Counted from the stretch's first letter, positions 1 to 16,126 are shown. The stretch is DNA of 64,000 bases from Pseudomonas orientalis (GCF_001439815.1 NZ_JYLM01000008.1:1-64000); one strand, 5' to 3'. Notes: a model not told the origin generated them from the letters alone. Numbers and translations are program-made.

Positions 1-74
1 AACTCAGCAGTGAAACGATGCATCGCCGATGGTAGTGTGGGGTTTCCCCATGTGAGAGTAGGTCATCGTCAAGA
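1..74 (+). rRNA. rrf: 5S ribosomal RNA, 3' part
   Basis: The first bases match the 3' two thirds of a pseudomonad 5S rRNA, including CCGATGGTAGTGTGGGGT and the closing strand ATCGTCAAG of the terminal helix. The 5' end lies before the window, so an rRNA operon reads into this region from the left. The exact 3' end is estimated from the terminal helix. Confidence 0.93.
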
Positions 75-85
75 TTAAATTCCAG

Positions 86-120
86 AACCCCAATTGCGAA
101 AGCAGTTGGGGTTTTGTTTT
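86..120 (+). terminator. Rho-independent terminator of the rRNA operon
   Basis: A 12-pair stem (AACCCCAATTGC with GCAGTTGGGGTT, one G-T pair) closes on a GAAA tetraloop and runs into a T-rich tract. It lies directly downstream of the 5S rRNA gene. Confidence 0.9.
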
Positions 121-232
121 GGGCGGTCGGAAAGTGCCGGGACGCTCGTTACGGCCTTGGGGCGTGCGGCCTTTCTATGCAATGCCCCTTCGCATGGCTA
201 TCATGCGTGCCTCATTGTGAGGCGATACCTGC

Positions 233-1192
233 ATGCTTACGCTGTTAGAACTTCTGAAAGATGGCCGATTCCATTCCGGAGAGGCGCTGGGTGCCGCCCT
301 GGGCATCAGCCGCAGCGCCGTATGGAAGCAGCTTCAGCTTCTTGAGGCCGAATTGAATCTACCTATTCATAAGGTGCGTGGTAAGGGTTACCAGTTAGCA
401 TCGCCACTGGTGTTTCTAAATGCTGGAGATATTTCGCGAAGTGCACCGTCGTTGTCGTGGCCTATTCATATTTATGACTCGATTGATTCCACCAACGCAG
501 AGGCGTTGCGCATGGTTGATGTCGCGCGAGCTGCCCCGTTCCTGATATTGGCTGAGCAGCAAATGGCAGGGCGGGGCAGGCGCGGTCGAAAGTGGGTCAG
601 TCCATTTGCCCAAAACATCTATTACAGCCTCGTCCTGCGTATTGAGGATGGCCTCCGACAGCTGGAAGGGCTAAGTCTTGTTGTTGGCTTGGCGGTCATT
701 CAGGCTCTGCGAGAGTCTGGTGTTAAGGATGCCGTCTTGAAATGGCCCAACGACGTATTGGTCGGGCGCAAGAAAATTGCAGGGATATTGCTGGAGTTGG
801 TGGGGGACCCCGCAGATATTTGTCATGTGGTTCTCGGTATCGGGATCAATGTGAATATGCAAAGGGCTGCCGAGGTAGATCAGCAATGGACATCGGTGCA
901 GCTTGAGACAGGATCTGCCGCTGATCGTAACGCTCTGGTGGCCCAAGTCAGCGTGCAGCTCCAGCGCTACCTCGATCGGCACAGGGAGTCAGGCTTTGCA
1001 GCCCTCCAGGAGGAGTGGGAGCGAAATCATGCGTGGCAAGGGCGGGCGGTATCACTTATCGCGGGTGTGAATCGTGTTGATGGAGTGGTGCTCGGTGTTG
1101 ATCGTCAAGGTGCGTTGCGCCTGGACGTTGGCGGCGTCGAGAAAATATACAGCGGTGGTGAGTTAAGCCTGAGGTTGCGTGATGATTCTTGA
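233..1192 (+). CDS. birA: Bifunctional biotin-protein ligase / biotin operon repressor BirA
   Basis: BirA activates biotin with ATP and attaches it to the carboxyl-carrier protein of acetyl-CoA carboxylase. In many proteobacteria it also represses biotin synthesis genes. The 319-residue protein has an N-terminal winged helix-turn-helix (about residues 10-55, with LGISRSAVWKQL). The catalytic domain carries the biotin/adenylate loop GRGRRGRKW (113-121), KWPND (170-174) and GIGINVN (202-208). Its length is normal for the two-domain form. The 3' end overlaps the coaX start, so the two genes are probably co-transcribed. Confidence 0.97.
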   Translation: MLTLLELLKDGRFHSGEALGAALGISRSAVWKQLQLLEAELNLPIHKVRGKGYQLASPLVFLNAGDISRSAPSLSWPIHIYDSIDSTNAEALRMVDVARAAPFLILAEQQMAGRGRRGRKWVSPFAQNIYYSLVLRIEDGLRQLEGLSLVVGLAVIQALRESGVKDAVLKWPNDVLVGRKKIAGILLELVGDPADICHVVLGIGINVNMQRAAEVDQQWTSVQLETGSAADRNALVAQVSVQLQRYLDRHRESGFAALQEEWERNHAWQGRAVSLIAGVNRVDGVVLGVDRQGALRLDVGGVEKIYSGGELSLRLRDDS

Positions 1193-1931
1193 GCTCGACT
1201 GTGGGAATAGCTTTATCAAATGGCGCGTGCTTAATGTCGACAGGGTGGGCGCCTTCGCAGAGGGGGTCGTCGGTTCGAATGTCGCACTGATTGAAAGTTT
1301 GAGCGCAGTGCCAGGCATTTCGCTGACGCGTTGCCGGCTGGTGAGTGTTCGTGCCCTGGAGGAAACAAACAAGCTGGTCGAGACATTGATCGAGGCTTTT
1401 GGCATTACCGTCTCATGTGCGACCTCAGCCGTGGAAATGGCGGGCGTTCGCAACGGCTATGACGACTTTGAGCGGCTTGGTCTGGACCGTTGGCTGGCGA
1501 TTCTTGGAGGGTACAAGCTGGCGTCCGGCCCGTGCCTGGTGTTGGATTTTGGTACCGCGGCGACTGCAGATTACATTGATATCAATGGCGAGCATTTGGG
1601 GGGATTCATTTGTCCTGGCCTGCCGCTTATGCGCAACCAGCTGCGCACCCATACGCGCAAGATACGCTACGACGATGCATCTGCCGAGCGCGCTCTGGAG
1701 CGTCTTTCACCTGGGCGTACAACGGCCGAGGCGGTCGAGCGTGGTTGTACACTGATGTTAAGAGGGTTTGTCCTCACCCAGATCGAACTTGCCAGGAGTT
1801 ATTGGGGGGATGACTTCACGGTGTTTCTGACTGGCGGCGATGCCGATCTGGTCTTTGACACTGTGCCGCAGGCACGGCTTGTGCCGGATCTGGTATTTAT
1901 TGGCCTGGCAATGGCGTGTCCTTTGCCCTGA
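1182..1931 (+). CDS. coaX: Type III pantothenate kinase CoaX
   Basis: CoaX phosphorylates pantothenate in the first step of coenzyme A synthesis. The protein opens MILELDCGNSFIKWRV, the DxGN phosphate-binding motif of the ASKHA fold, and later shows LDFGTAATADYI. At about 249 residues it has the usual length. A GTG at 1179 is also in frame, but the ATG at 1182 gives the usual family N-terminus. The start lies inside the end of birA (11-base overlap), which suggests translational coupling. Confidence 0.96.
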   Translation: MILELDCGNSFIKWRVLNVDRVGAFAEGVVGSNVALIESLSAVPGISLTRCRLVSVRALEETNKLVETLIEAFGITVSCATSAVEMAGVRNGYDDFERLGLDRWLAILGGYKLASGPCLVLDFGTAATADYIDINGEHLGGFICPGLPLMRNQLRTHTRKIRYDDASAERALERLSPGRTTAEAVERGCTLMLRGFVLTQIELARSYWGDDFTVFLTGGDADLVFDTVPQARLVPDLVFIGLAMACPLP

Positions 1932-1938
1932 GGTGCTT

Positions 1939-2385
1939 ATGCGTTGGTTGTTTCTGCTTCTACTGATCCTCAACGTCTTTTATTACATATGGCATCAGCA
2001 AGAGGCGCCATTGCGCGCCAAGGATGTCACGCCTTTGAGCCTTTACCGTGGCCCCCAGCAGGACATACGACTGCTGAGTGAGACTTCCGAGGCGATGGCT
2101 CGCAGGGATCGGGCGAAAACGTCTGATACGCAAAATACCTGCTTGTACATTGGTGGGTTTGCCGATCAGCGTCAGGCGCAATCTGTCGAGCAGCGCCTCA
2201 CCAGCCTGGATATAAAGGTCAAGGTTCAATTGCTGAACATGCCTGAAGCGACCGGTTACTGGCTTCGGGTGGCTCCTGAAAGCAGGCACCTGGCGGACGA
2301 TCTGCCCTTTGAAAACCTTGCTAAGGAATTCAATGAGTTAAAACATAAAATAATGCTGTGCGAAGGCATTGCAACTCTCGGATAG
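1939..2385 (+). CDS. Small membrane-anchored protein with SPOR-like C-terminal domain
   Basis: The 148-residue product starts with a hydrophobic anchor (RWLFLLLLILNVFYYIW, about residues 2-18) and a polar linker. The C-terminal half (from TCLYIGGFADQRQAQ) resembles a SPOR repeat, a fold that in other proteins binds denuded septal peptidoglycan. The ATG at 1939 follows the coaX stop by 7 bases, so it is likely the third gene of a birA-coaX operon. An upstream in-frame extension inside coaX is not used in this call. The SPOR assignment rests on sequence pattern only and the function is unknown. Confidence 0.8.
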   Translation: MRWLFLLLLILNVFYYIWHQQEAPLRAKDVTPLSLYRGPQQDIRLLSETSEAMARRDRAKTSDTQNTCLYIGGFADQRQAQSVEQRLTSLDIKVKVQLLNMPEATGYWLRVAPESRHLADDLPFENLAKEFNELKHKIMLCEGIATLG

Positions 2386-2485
2386 TTTGCATAGAATGGC
2401 GCCCGCTTCGCAGTGAAGACCTTTTAGGTATTTGATGTGAGGCGGCGTCAACGCAGCTAACCTCATAATTTAAATGAGAAAATGC

Positions 2486-2513
2486 TTGACAGAAGGTCGG
2501 CGTGATGTAAAAT
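2486..2513 (+). promoter_or_regulatory. Sigma-70 promoter for the tRNA-Tyr-Gly-Thr cluster
   Basis: A perfect TTGACA (2486-2491) is followed after 16 bases by TAAAAT (2508-2513). The predicted start lies just before tRNA-Tyr at 2527. The GC-rich GCCGGC directly after the -10 resembles a stringent discriminator, as expected for stable RNA genes. Confidence 0.8.
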
Positions 2514-2526
2514 GCCGGCTCGCTTA

Positions 2527-2611
<85 letters not shown>

Positions 2612-2634
2612 TTTTAGCGTGAGCTGCAAGCTCC

Positions 2635-2708
<74 letters not shown>

Positions 2709-2733
2709 AGTTTGCAGGTTGTGCAGGTGTTTT

Positions 2734-2809
2734 GCTCTTGTAGCTCAGTTGGTAGAGCACACCCTTGGTAAGGGTGAGGTCAGCGGTTCAAATCCGCTCA
2801 AGAGCTCCA
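2734..2809 (+). tRNA. tRNA-Thr (GGT)
   Basis: This is a 76-base cloverleaf with acceptor GCTCTTG/CAAGAGC, anticodon GGT at 2767-2769 and encoded CCA. It is the last gene before a strong terminator. In many proteobacteria a tuf gene follows at this point, and here none does. Confidence 0.97.
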
Positions 2810-2812
2810 TAT

Positions 2813-2847
2813 AACAAGGCAGATATGAAAATATCTGCCTTTGTTTT
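2813..2847 (+). terminator. Terminator of the tRNA-Tyr-Gly-Thr transcript
   Basis: AACAAGGCAGATAT pairs with ATATCTGCCTTTGTT (one bulged T) around a GAAA loop, followed by a short T run. It closes the tRNA cluster 4 bases after the CCA end of tRNA-Thr. Confidence 0.85.
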
Positions 2848-2923
2848 AACAGCTGCCTCGGCTTGTATCGTGTTGTTTCTGGCGTTGGATGTCAGGTGAT
2901 TGCAAGTCTGTTGGGGTTGGTTG

Positions 2924-2952
2924 TTGTAAAGTCTTTTTCAGGCCTGCATAAT
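2924..2952 (+). promoter_or_regulatory. Sigma-70 promoter for tRNA-Trp-secE-nusG
   Basis: TTGTAA (2924-2929) and CATAAT (2947-2952) are separated by exactly 17 bases. The predicted transcript starts near 2959, 14 bases before tRNA-Trp. It restarts transcription after the terminator at 2813-2847. Confidence 0.65.
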
Positions 2953-2972
2953 GGTCGGCCTGATTTTGTTTT

Positions 2973-3048
2973 AGGTCAGTAGCTCAATTGGCAGAGCGAC
3001 GGTCTCCAAAACCGTAGGTTGGGGGTTCGATTCCCTCCTGACCTGCCA
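2973..3048 (+). tRNA. tRNA-Trp (CCA)
   Basis: This is a 76-base cloverleaf with acceptor AGGTCAG/CTGACCT, anticodon CCA at 3006-3008 and encoded 3' CCA. It lies 45 bases before secE and is likely processed from the same transcript. Confidence 0.97.
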
Positions 3049-3093
3049 GATTCACTTGGTGTGTCTGGCTTTCTTTTCACAGGATCTTCATAG

Positions 3094-3462
3094 ATGACTC
3101 CTAAGGCTGAAGCTCAAAGCTCTCGTTTCGATCTGGTCAAGTGGCTCGCCGTAGTCGCGTTGGTGGTCGTAGGCGTTGTTGGCAATCAGTACTATTCTGC
3201 TTCGCCGATCCTGTACCGTGTTCTCGCTTTGCTGGCCCTTGCTGCTGTAGCTGCCTTTGTAGGCCTGCAGACTGCCAAAGGCAAGTCTTTCGCGGTCCTG
3301 GTAAAGGAAGCTCGCACTGAAATTCGTAAAGTCGTTTGGCCGACTCGCCAAGAAACCACACAGACCACATTGATTGTCGTGGCTGTTGTTCTGGTTATGG
3401 CGTTGCTGTTGTGGGGGCTCGATTCCCTGCTCGGCTGGCTTGTTTCCTTGATTGTTGGCTAA
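3094..3462 (+). CDS. secE: Preprotein translocase subunit SecE
   Basis: SecE clamps SecY in the inner-membrane protein-export channel. The 122-residue product looks like the three-helix proteobacterial form, with hydrophobic segments near residues 15-35, 42-62 and 92-115. The conserved amphipathic stretch TEIRKVVWPTRQET comes before the last helix. It is followed 9 bases later by nusG, the usual pair. Confidence 0.97.
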   Translation: MTPKAEAQSSRFDLVKWLAVVALVVVGVVGNQYYSASPILYRVLALLALAAVAAFVGLQTAKGKSFAVLVKEARTEIRKVVWPTRQETTQTTLIVVAVVLVMALLLWGLDSLLGWLVSLIVG

Positions 3463-3471
3463 GGGTGTCCC

Positions 3472-4005
3472 GTGGCTAAGCGTTGGTACGTTGTGCATGC
3501 TTACTCGGGTTACGAGAAGCATGTTATGCGCTCTTTGCTGGAGCGCGTAAAGCTGGCAGGCATGGAAGATGGCTTCGGCGAAATTCTGGTTCCCACTGAA
3601 GAAGTGGTTGAAATGCGGAATGGCCAGAAGCGCAAGAGTGAGCGCAAGTTCTTCCCTGGCTACGTGCTGGTACAGATGGACATGAACGAAGGTACTTGGC
3701 ACTTGGTCAAGGACACTCCTCGTGTCATGGGTTTCATTGGCGGTACTGCCGATAAGCCTGCGCCGATCACCGATAAAGAGGCGGAAGCGATTCTGCGTCG
3801 TGTTGCTGACGGTAGCGACAAGCCTAAGCCGAAGACTTTGTTCGAGCCGGGCGAGGTGGTTCGTGTCACAGATGGTCCGTTTGCTGATTTCAACGGCACT
3901 GTCGAAGAAGTTAACTACGAAAAGAGCCGGATCCAAGTGGCGGTGCTCATTTTCGGTCGCTCTACTCCGGTAGAGTTGGAGTTCAGCCAGGTCGAGAAGG
4001 TCTAG
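3472..4005 (+). CDS. nusG: Transcription termination/antitermination factor NusG
   Basis: NusG binds elongating RNA polymerase, suppresses pausing, and links it to Rho or to the ribosome through S10. The 177-residue protein has the NGN domain (WYVVHAYSGYEKHV at the N-terminus, FFPGYVLVQM) and a C-terminal KOW domain (FEPGEVVRVTDGPFADFNG). Translation starts at GTG (3472), giving MAKRWYVVHAYSG. A strong terminator follows. Confidence 0.98.
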   Translation: MAKRWYVVHAYSGYEKHVMRSLLERVKLAGMEDGFGEILVPTEEVVEMRNGQKRKSERKFFPGYVLVQMDMNEGTWHLVKDTPRVMGFIGGTADKPAPITDKEAEAILRRVADGSDKPKPKTLFEPGEVVRVTDGPFADFNGTVEEVNYEKSRIQVAVLIFGRSTPVELEFSQVEKV

Positions 4006-4020
4006 CTGAGCAAGCATCCC

Positions 4021-4049
4021 AACCCCACAGCCTAGGCTGTGGGGTTTTG
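4021..4049 (+). terminator. Terminator after nusG
   Basis: A near-perfect palindrome of 26 bases (AACCCCACAGCC ... GGCTGTGGGGTT) is followed by TTTT. It separates secE-nusG from the L11 operon. I found no convincing sigma-70 promoter between it and rplK, so some read-through may matter. Confidence 0.88.
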
Positions 4050-4078
4050 TCGTCACTGGGATAAACGCGCAAGTAACC

Positions 4079-4105
4079 GGGGAGCCTTTCGAGGCGCTTG
4101 AACCC
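4079..4105 (+). promoter_or_regulatory. Candidate ribosomal protein L1 binding hairpin in the rplK leader
   Basis: GCCT-TTCG-AGGC forms a stable UUCG-capped helix. A second GGG/CCC helix lies below it, separated by an asymmetric internal loop (A on one side, GCTTGAA on the other). Two short helices with an asymmetric loop is the architecture known for L1 sites on 23S rRNA and on L11 operon mRNAs. It ends 16 bases before the rplK start. The assignment is by shape and position only. Confidence 0.45.
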
Positions 4106-4121
4106 GTAATTGGAGTGCCTC

Positions 4122-4553
4122 ATGGCCAAGAAGATTACCGCTTACATCAAGCTGCAAGTGAAGGCCGCTCAGGCCAACCCTAGCCCACCCGTCGGTCCAG
4201 CTCTGGGTCAGCACGGCGTGAACATCATGGAATTCTGCAAGGCCTTCAACGCCCGTACCCAGGGTATTGAGCCAGGTCTGCCGACTCCAGTGATCATCAC
4301 TGTATACAGCGACCGTAGTTTCACTTTCGAAACCAAGTCGACTCCGGCTTCGGTTCTTCTGAAGAAAGCTGCTGGTCTGACCAGCGGTTCCGCTCGTCCG
4401 AACACCGTTAAGGTTGGCACCGTCACTCGTGCTCAGCTGGAAGAAATCGCGAAAACCAAAAACGCGGATCTGACTGCAGCTGATATGGATGCAGCCGTGC
4501 GTACCATCGCCGGTTCTGCTCGTAGCATGGGCCTTAACGTGGAGGGTGTGTAA
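4122..4553 (+). CDS. rplK: 50S ribosomal protein L11
   Basis: L11 forms the GTPase-associated centre of the large subunit with 23S rRNA and is needed for RelA activation. The product has 143 residues (142 in E. coli). It shows the proline-rich PSPPVGPALGQHGVNIMEF of the thiostrepton-binding N-terminal domain and an RNA-binding C-terminal domain ending ARSMGLNVEGV. The ATG at 4122 was chosen over a TTG at 4110 because it gives the family start MAKKITAYIKLQ. Its stop overlaps the rplA start by one base. Confidence 0.98.
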   Translation: MAKKITAYIKLQVKAAQANPSPPVGPALGQHGVNIMEFCKAFNARTQGIEPGLPTPVIITVYSDRSFTFETKSTPASVLLKKAAGLTSGSARPNTVKVGTVTRAQLEEIAKTKNADLTAADMDAAVRTIAGSARSMGLNVEGV

Positions 4554-5248
4554 TGGCTAAGCTGACCAAGCGCCAAAAGGCTATCGCCGGCAAAATCGAA
4601 GCGGGCAAGTCCTACAACTTTGTAGACGCTGCTGCCCTGCTGACCGAGCTGTCGACTGTCAAGTTCAGCGAGTCCGTTGACGTTGCTGTGAACCTGGGTG
4701 TTGACCCACGTAAATCCGACCAGGTCGTTCGTAGCGCTACTGTGCTGCCACACGGTACTGGCAAGACTGTACGTGTTGCTGTCTTCACTCAAGGTCCGGC
4801 CGCTGAAGCTGCTCTGGCCGCCGGTGCCGATCGCGTTGGCATGGACGACCTGGCTGCCGAAATGAAAGGCGGCGACCTGAACTATGACGTTGTTATTGCC
4901 TCCCCGGATGCAATGCGCGTTGTAGGTCAGTTGGGTCAGATCCTGGGTCCTCGTGGCCTGATGCCTAACCCTAAAGTCGGCACCGTAACGCCAGACGTAG
5001 CCACCGCGGTTAAAAACGCCAAGGCTGGTCAGGTTCGTTATCGCACCGACAAAAACGGCATCATTCACACCTCCGTTGGCAAAGTCGGCTTTGATGCCGT
5101 CAAGCTGAAGGAAAACGTTGAAGCCCTGATCGCTGATCTCAAGCGTATCAAGCCTGCTTCCTCGAAAGGCATCTACGTCAAGCGCGTTACCCTGAGCACC
5201 ACTATGGGCCCAGGTCTGGTCATCGACCAAGGCTCGCTGGACGTATAA
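4553..5248 (+). CDS. rplA: 50S ribosomal protein L1
   Basis: L1 forms the mobile stalk that guides deacylated tRNA from the E site. In many bacteria it represses its own rplKA mRNA. The 231-residue length is typical. The conserved signature LMPNPKVGTVTPDV is present, as is ATVLPHGTGKTVRVAVF near the N-terminus. Its start overlaps the rplK stop (TAATG), consistent with translational coupling and L1 control of both genes. Confidence 0.98.
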   Translation: MAKLTKRQKAIAGKIEAGKSYNFVDAAALLTELSTVKFSESVDVAVNLGVDPRKSDQVVRSATVLPHGTGKTVRVAVFTQGPAAEAALAAGADRVGMDDLAAEMKGGDLNYDVVIASPDAMRVVGQLGQILGPRGLMPNPKVGTVTPDVATAVKNAKAGQVRYRTDKNGIIHTSVGKVGFDAVKLKENVEALIADLKRIKPASSKGIYVKRVTLSTTMGPGLVIDQGSLDV

Positions 5249-5312
5249 GACACAGGTTGGCGCGAGCGATTGCGCCAATTGAAAGATTGGGGTCCCTGCC
5301 TGGCGGGGGCTA

Positions 5313-5393
5313 TCCAAGACCGTAGGCGACGCAAGTCTTAAACCAACAAGCCTACGCAGATGGTGCTCCCGGTTCCTTACCGAATCAGACACC
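5313..5393 (+). promoter_or_regulatory. L10 leader (autoregulatory RNA for rplJL)
   Basis: The rplA-rplJ spacer contains the recognisable L10 leader. GTAGGC (5322-5327) pairs with GCCTAC (5350-5355), followed by the conserved CAGATGGTGCTCCCGG. A second stem joins GGTG (5362-5365) to CACC (5390-5393). In known bacteria the L10-L7/L12 complex binds this kinked element and represses rplJ and rplL translation. It ends 54 bases before the rplJ start. Confidence 0.85.
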
Positions 5394-5447
5394 AAAACGA
5401 CATCAGGCCTAGGCCAGATGAAACGGTAACAAGCAGGAGTTAAACCC

Positions 5448-5948
5448 GTGGCAATTAATCTCGAAGACAAGAAGGCCATCGTCGCTGAAGTCAACGAGGC
5501 TGCCAAAGCTGCTCTGTCCGCTGTCGTGGCTGATGCCCGTGGTGTGACAGTAAGCGCTATGACCGGACTCCGTAAAGAGGCTCGTGAAGCTGGCGTATAC
5601 GTACGTGTTGTACGTAACACCCTGCTCAAGCGCGCTGTTGCTGACACTGAATACAGTGTCCTCAACGACGTGTTCACCGGCCCGACCCTGATTGCGTTCT
5701 CCACCGATCATCCAGGCGCTGCTGCCCGTTTGTTCAAAGAGTTCGCCAAGGGTCAGGACAAGTTCGAGATCAAGGCAGCTGCGTTCGAGGGCAAGTTCCT
5801 CGCAGCTAACCAAATCGACGTACTGGCAACACTGCCGACCCGTAACGAAGCCATTTCGCAGCTGATGAGCGTGATTCAAGGCGCTACCAGCAAGCTGGCT
5901 CGTACTCTGGCTGCAGTTCGCGAGCAAAAAGAAGCTGCCGCAGCCTAA
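5448..5948 (+). CDS. rplJ: 50S ribosomal protein L10
   Basis: L10 is the stalk base that joins L7/L12 dimers to the ribosome and, with them, is the translational repressor of this operon. The 166-residue protein opens MAINLEDKKAIVAEV and has an alanine-rich C-terminal helix, where L12 dimers dock. The start is GTG at 5448, preceded by AGCAGGAG. The L10 leader lies directly upstream. Confidence 0.98.
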   Translation: MAINLEDKKAIVAEVNEAAKAALSAVVADARGVTVSAMTGLRKEAREAGVYVRVVRNTLLKRAVADTEYSVLNDVFTGPTLIAFSTDHPGAAARLFKEFAKGQDKFEIKAAAFEGKFLAANQIDVLATLPTRNEAISQLMSVIQGATSKLARTLAAVREQKEAAAA

Positions 5949-6026
5949 GGCTGAGCAAATTCTCTCGCGTATTTTTGTTTATTTCGATGGCCGCGTAGGC
6001 CGTCCCCCAATTCAGGAAATACAGCA

Positions 6027-6392
6027 ATGTCTATCTCCCAAGACGATATCCTCAACGCCGTAGCTGAAATGTCGGTTCTGCAGGTTGTTGAGCTGATCAA
6101 AGCTTTCGAAGAAAAATTCGGCGTTTCCGCTGCCGCTGCTTCCGCTGGCCCAGCTGTTGCTGCTGTTGCTGCTGAAGAGCAAACCGAATTCAACGTCATG
6201 CTGCTGGAAGCTGGCGAGAAGAAAGTAAACGTGATCAAGGCAGTACGTGAACTGACCGGTCTGGGCCTGAAAGAAGCCAAGGCTGTAGTTGACGGCGCTC
6301 CTGCCCAGGTTCTGGAAGCTGTGTCCAAAGACGCCGCTGACAAAGCCAAAGCTACTCTGGAAGAAGCAGGCGCTAAAGTCGAGCTGAAGTAA
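6027..6392 (+). CDS. rplL: 50S ribosomal protein L7/L12
   Basis: L7/L12 forms the flexible stalk that recruits translational GTPases. The 121 residues comprise an N-terminal dimerisation helix (about 1-33), an Ala/Gly-rich hinge (about 34-53) and the globular factor-binding domain (NVIKAVRELTGLGLKEAK). It follows rplJ by 78 bases with its own ribosome binding site. Higher expression than L10 is expected, because the stalk holds several copies. Confidence 0.98.
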   Translation: MSISQDDILNAVAEMSVLQVVELIKAFEEKFGVSAAAASAGPAVAAVAAEEQTEFNVMLLEAGEKKVNVIKAVRELTGLGLKEAKAVVDGAPAQVLEAVSKDAADKAKATLEEAGAKVELK

Positions 6393-6438
6393 GCATCGAC
6401 CTTGCGTCTCCAGCCCAAGCTTTAAGCTGAAGGCTGAT

Positions 6439-6467
6439 GGCTGGTGGCTCTTGCCACCGGCCTTTTT
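6439..6467 (+). terminator. Attenuator hairpin between rplL and rpoB
   Basis: A 10-pair stem, GGCTGGTGGC with GCCACCGGCC (one T-G pair), closes on TCTT and is followed by TTTTT. It lies about 145 bases before rpoB inside what should be one transcript. Partial termination here would lower rpoBC relative to ribosomal proteins, as in E. coli. Further hairpins lie between it and rpoB, for example CAAACCATGGGGTTTG and CTCCCGTCGGGAG. Confidence 0.75.
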
Positions 6468-6611
6468 CCGTTCTTGGCTGTCGACTCGGTCGCCGCCATT
6501 AACGCGCTGTAGCCACCCGATGCGGTGGTGCAAACCATGGGGTTTGCAAGATTTTCTGGCTGCTCCCGTCGGGAGGGCCAAACAAGCAGGTGACCAAGCT
6601 GGGGAACGCTG

Positions 6612-10685
<4,074 letters not shown>

Positions 10686-10749
10686 CACGTGACGCGAATC
10701 GAGAGCGAGGCCGTTTGGCCCGCTCTCTGCTCCGCCAGGAGGAAAGGCC

Positions 10750-14949
<4,200 letters not shown>

Positions 14950-15045
14950 GTTCTGCAGTAGATGAGACTGGGCCCTGGCACCCCCATTCGTCGGATCGAG
15001 GCATATATGCACCGATTCGACGGGAGGGGAGGTCGGGGCCTTGCC

Positions 15046-15074
15046 TTGACTGGGGACAAGATCCTCTTTAGACT
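15046..15074 (+). promoter_or_regulatory. Sigma-70 promoter of the str operon
   Basis: TTGACT (15046-15051) and TAGACT (15069-15074) are separated by 17 bases in the rpoC-rpsL spacer. The predicted start near 15081 leaves a leader of about 85 bases before rpsL. Confidence 0.65.
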
Positions 15075-15165
15075 CTTGTACCCCTAAATTTGGCGGGAAT
15101 TCGTTCCTGCCATTTTGCTTTTCTTGCAAGACAATAGCGTCGCAAGACAACAGTGGAGCTAGTAG

Positions 15166-15537
15166 ATGGCAACTATCAACCAGCTGGTACGTCAGCCGCG
15201 TAAGCGTATCGTCGAGAAATCCGACGTGCCTGCGCTGCAGAACTGCCCGCAACGTCGTGGCGTATGCACCCGTGTGTATACCACCACGCCGAAAAAACCT
15301 AACTCGGCACTGCGTAAAGTATGCCGTGTGCGCCTGACCAACGGTTTCGAGGTTTCCTCGTACATCGGTGGTGAAGGCCACAACCTGCAAGAGCACAGCG
15401 TGGTACTGATCCGCGGCGGTCGTGTAAAAGACTTGCCAGGTGTTCGTTATCACACCGTACGCGGCTCCTTGGATACTTCCGGCGTTAAAGGTCGTAACCA
15501 GGGTCGTTCGAAGTACGGTACCAAGAAGCCTAAGTAG
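15166..15537 (+). CDS. rpsL: 30S ribosomal protein S12
   Basis: S12 sits at the decoding centre and governs accuracy. The 123-residue protein keeps the streptomycin-sensitive residues Lys43 (TPKKPNSALRK) and Lys88 (GGRVKDLPG), with Asp89, the usual methylthiolation target, intact. It is the first gene of the str operon. The 118-base gap to rpsG is where S7 binds its mRNA in E. coli; I could not confirm the same fold here. Confidence 0.99.
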   Translation: MATINQLVRQPRKRIVEKSDVPALQNCPQRRGVCTRVYTTTPKKPNSALRKVCRVRLTNGFEVSSYIGGEGHNLQEHSVVLIRGGRVKDLPGVRYHTVRGSLDTSGVKGRNQGRSKYGTKKPK

Positions 15538-15655
15538 TAGCGGCTTTTTGTAAAACTGAATCATCTTATTTTCTGAGTCGATAAGAGTAAGGTCGGAGGC
15601 GTCCCGAAAGGGCACCGATTCCGAGCGAACCTGAAGACCGTTTGAGGGCTTATCC

Positions 15656-16126
15656 ATGCCAAGAAGACGCGTAGCAGCCAAGCGCGAAGTGCTTGACGAT
15701 CCAAAATACGGAAGCCAAATTCTGGCCAAGTTCATGAACCACGTGATGGAAAGCGGCAAGAAAGCCGTTGCCGAGCGTATCGTTTATGGCGCGCTGGAAA
15801 AGGTTAAAGAACGCAAGAATAGCGACCCCCTGGAAATCTTCGAGAAAGCTCTCGACGCCATCGCTCCGCTGGTCGAAGTGAAGTCGCGCCGTGTAGGCGG
15901 TGCTACTTACCAGGTTCCGGTTGAAGTTCGTCCGTCCCGTCGTAACGCTCTGGCAATGCGCTGGTTGGTAGACTTCGCCCGTAAGCGCGGCGAGAAGTCT
16001 ATGGCTCTGCGTTTGGCCGGCGAACTGTTGGACGCTGCTGAAGGTAAAGGTGCTGCTGTTAAGAAGCGTGAAGACGTGCACCGTATGGCTGAAGCTAACA
16101 AAGCTTTCTCGCACTACCGCTTCTAA
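15656..16126 (+). CDS. rpsG: 30S ribosomal protein S7
   Basis: S7 nucleates assembly of the 30S head and lines the E site. The 156-residue protein opens [20 protein letters not shown] and contains [20 protein letters not shown], the conserved beta-hairpin region. In E. coli it is the autorepressor of the str operon. It lies 30 bases before fusA. Confidence 0.99.

Noticed and set aside
94..345. A short open frame after the 5S gene
   Set aside because: It begins inside the rRNA terminator and overlaps birA in another frame.
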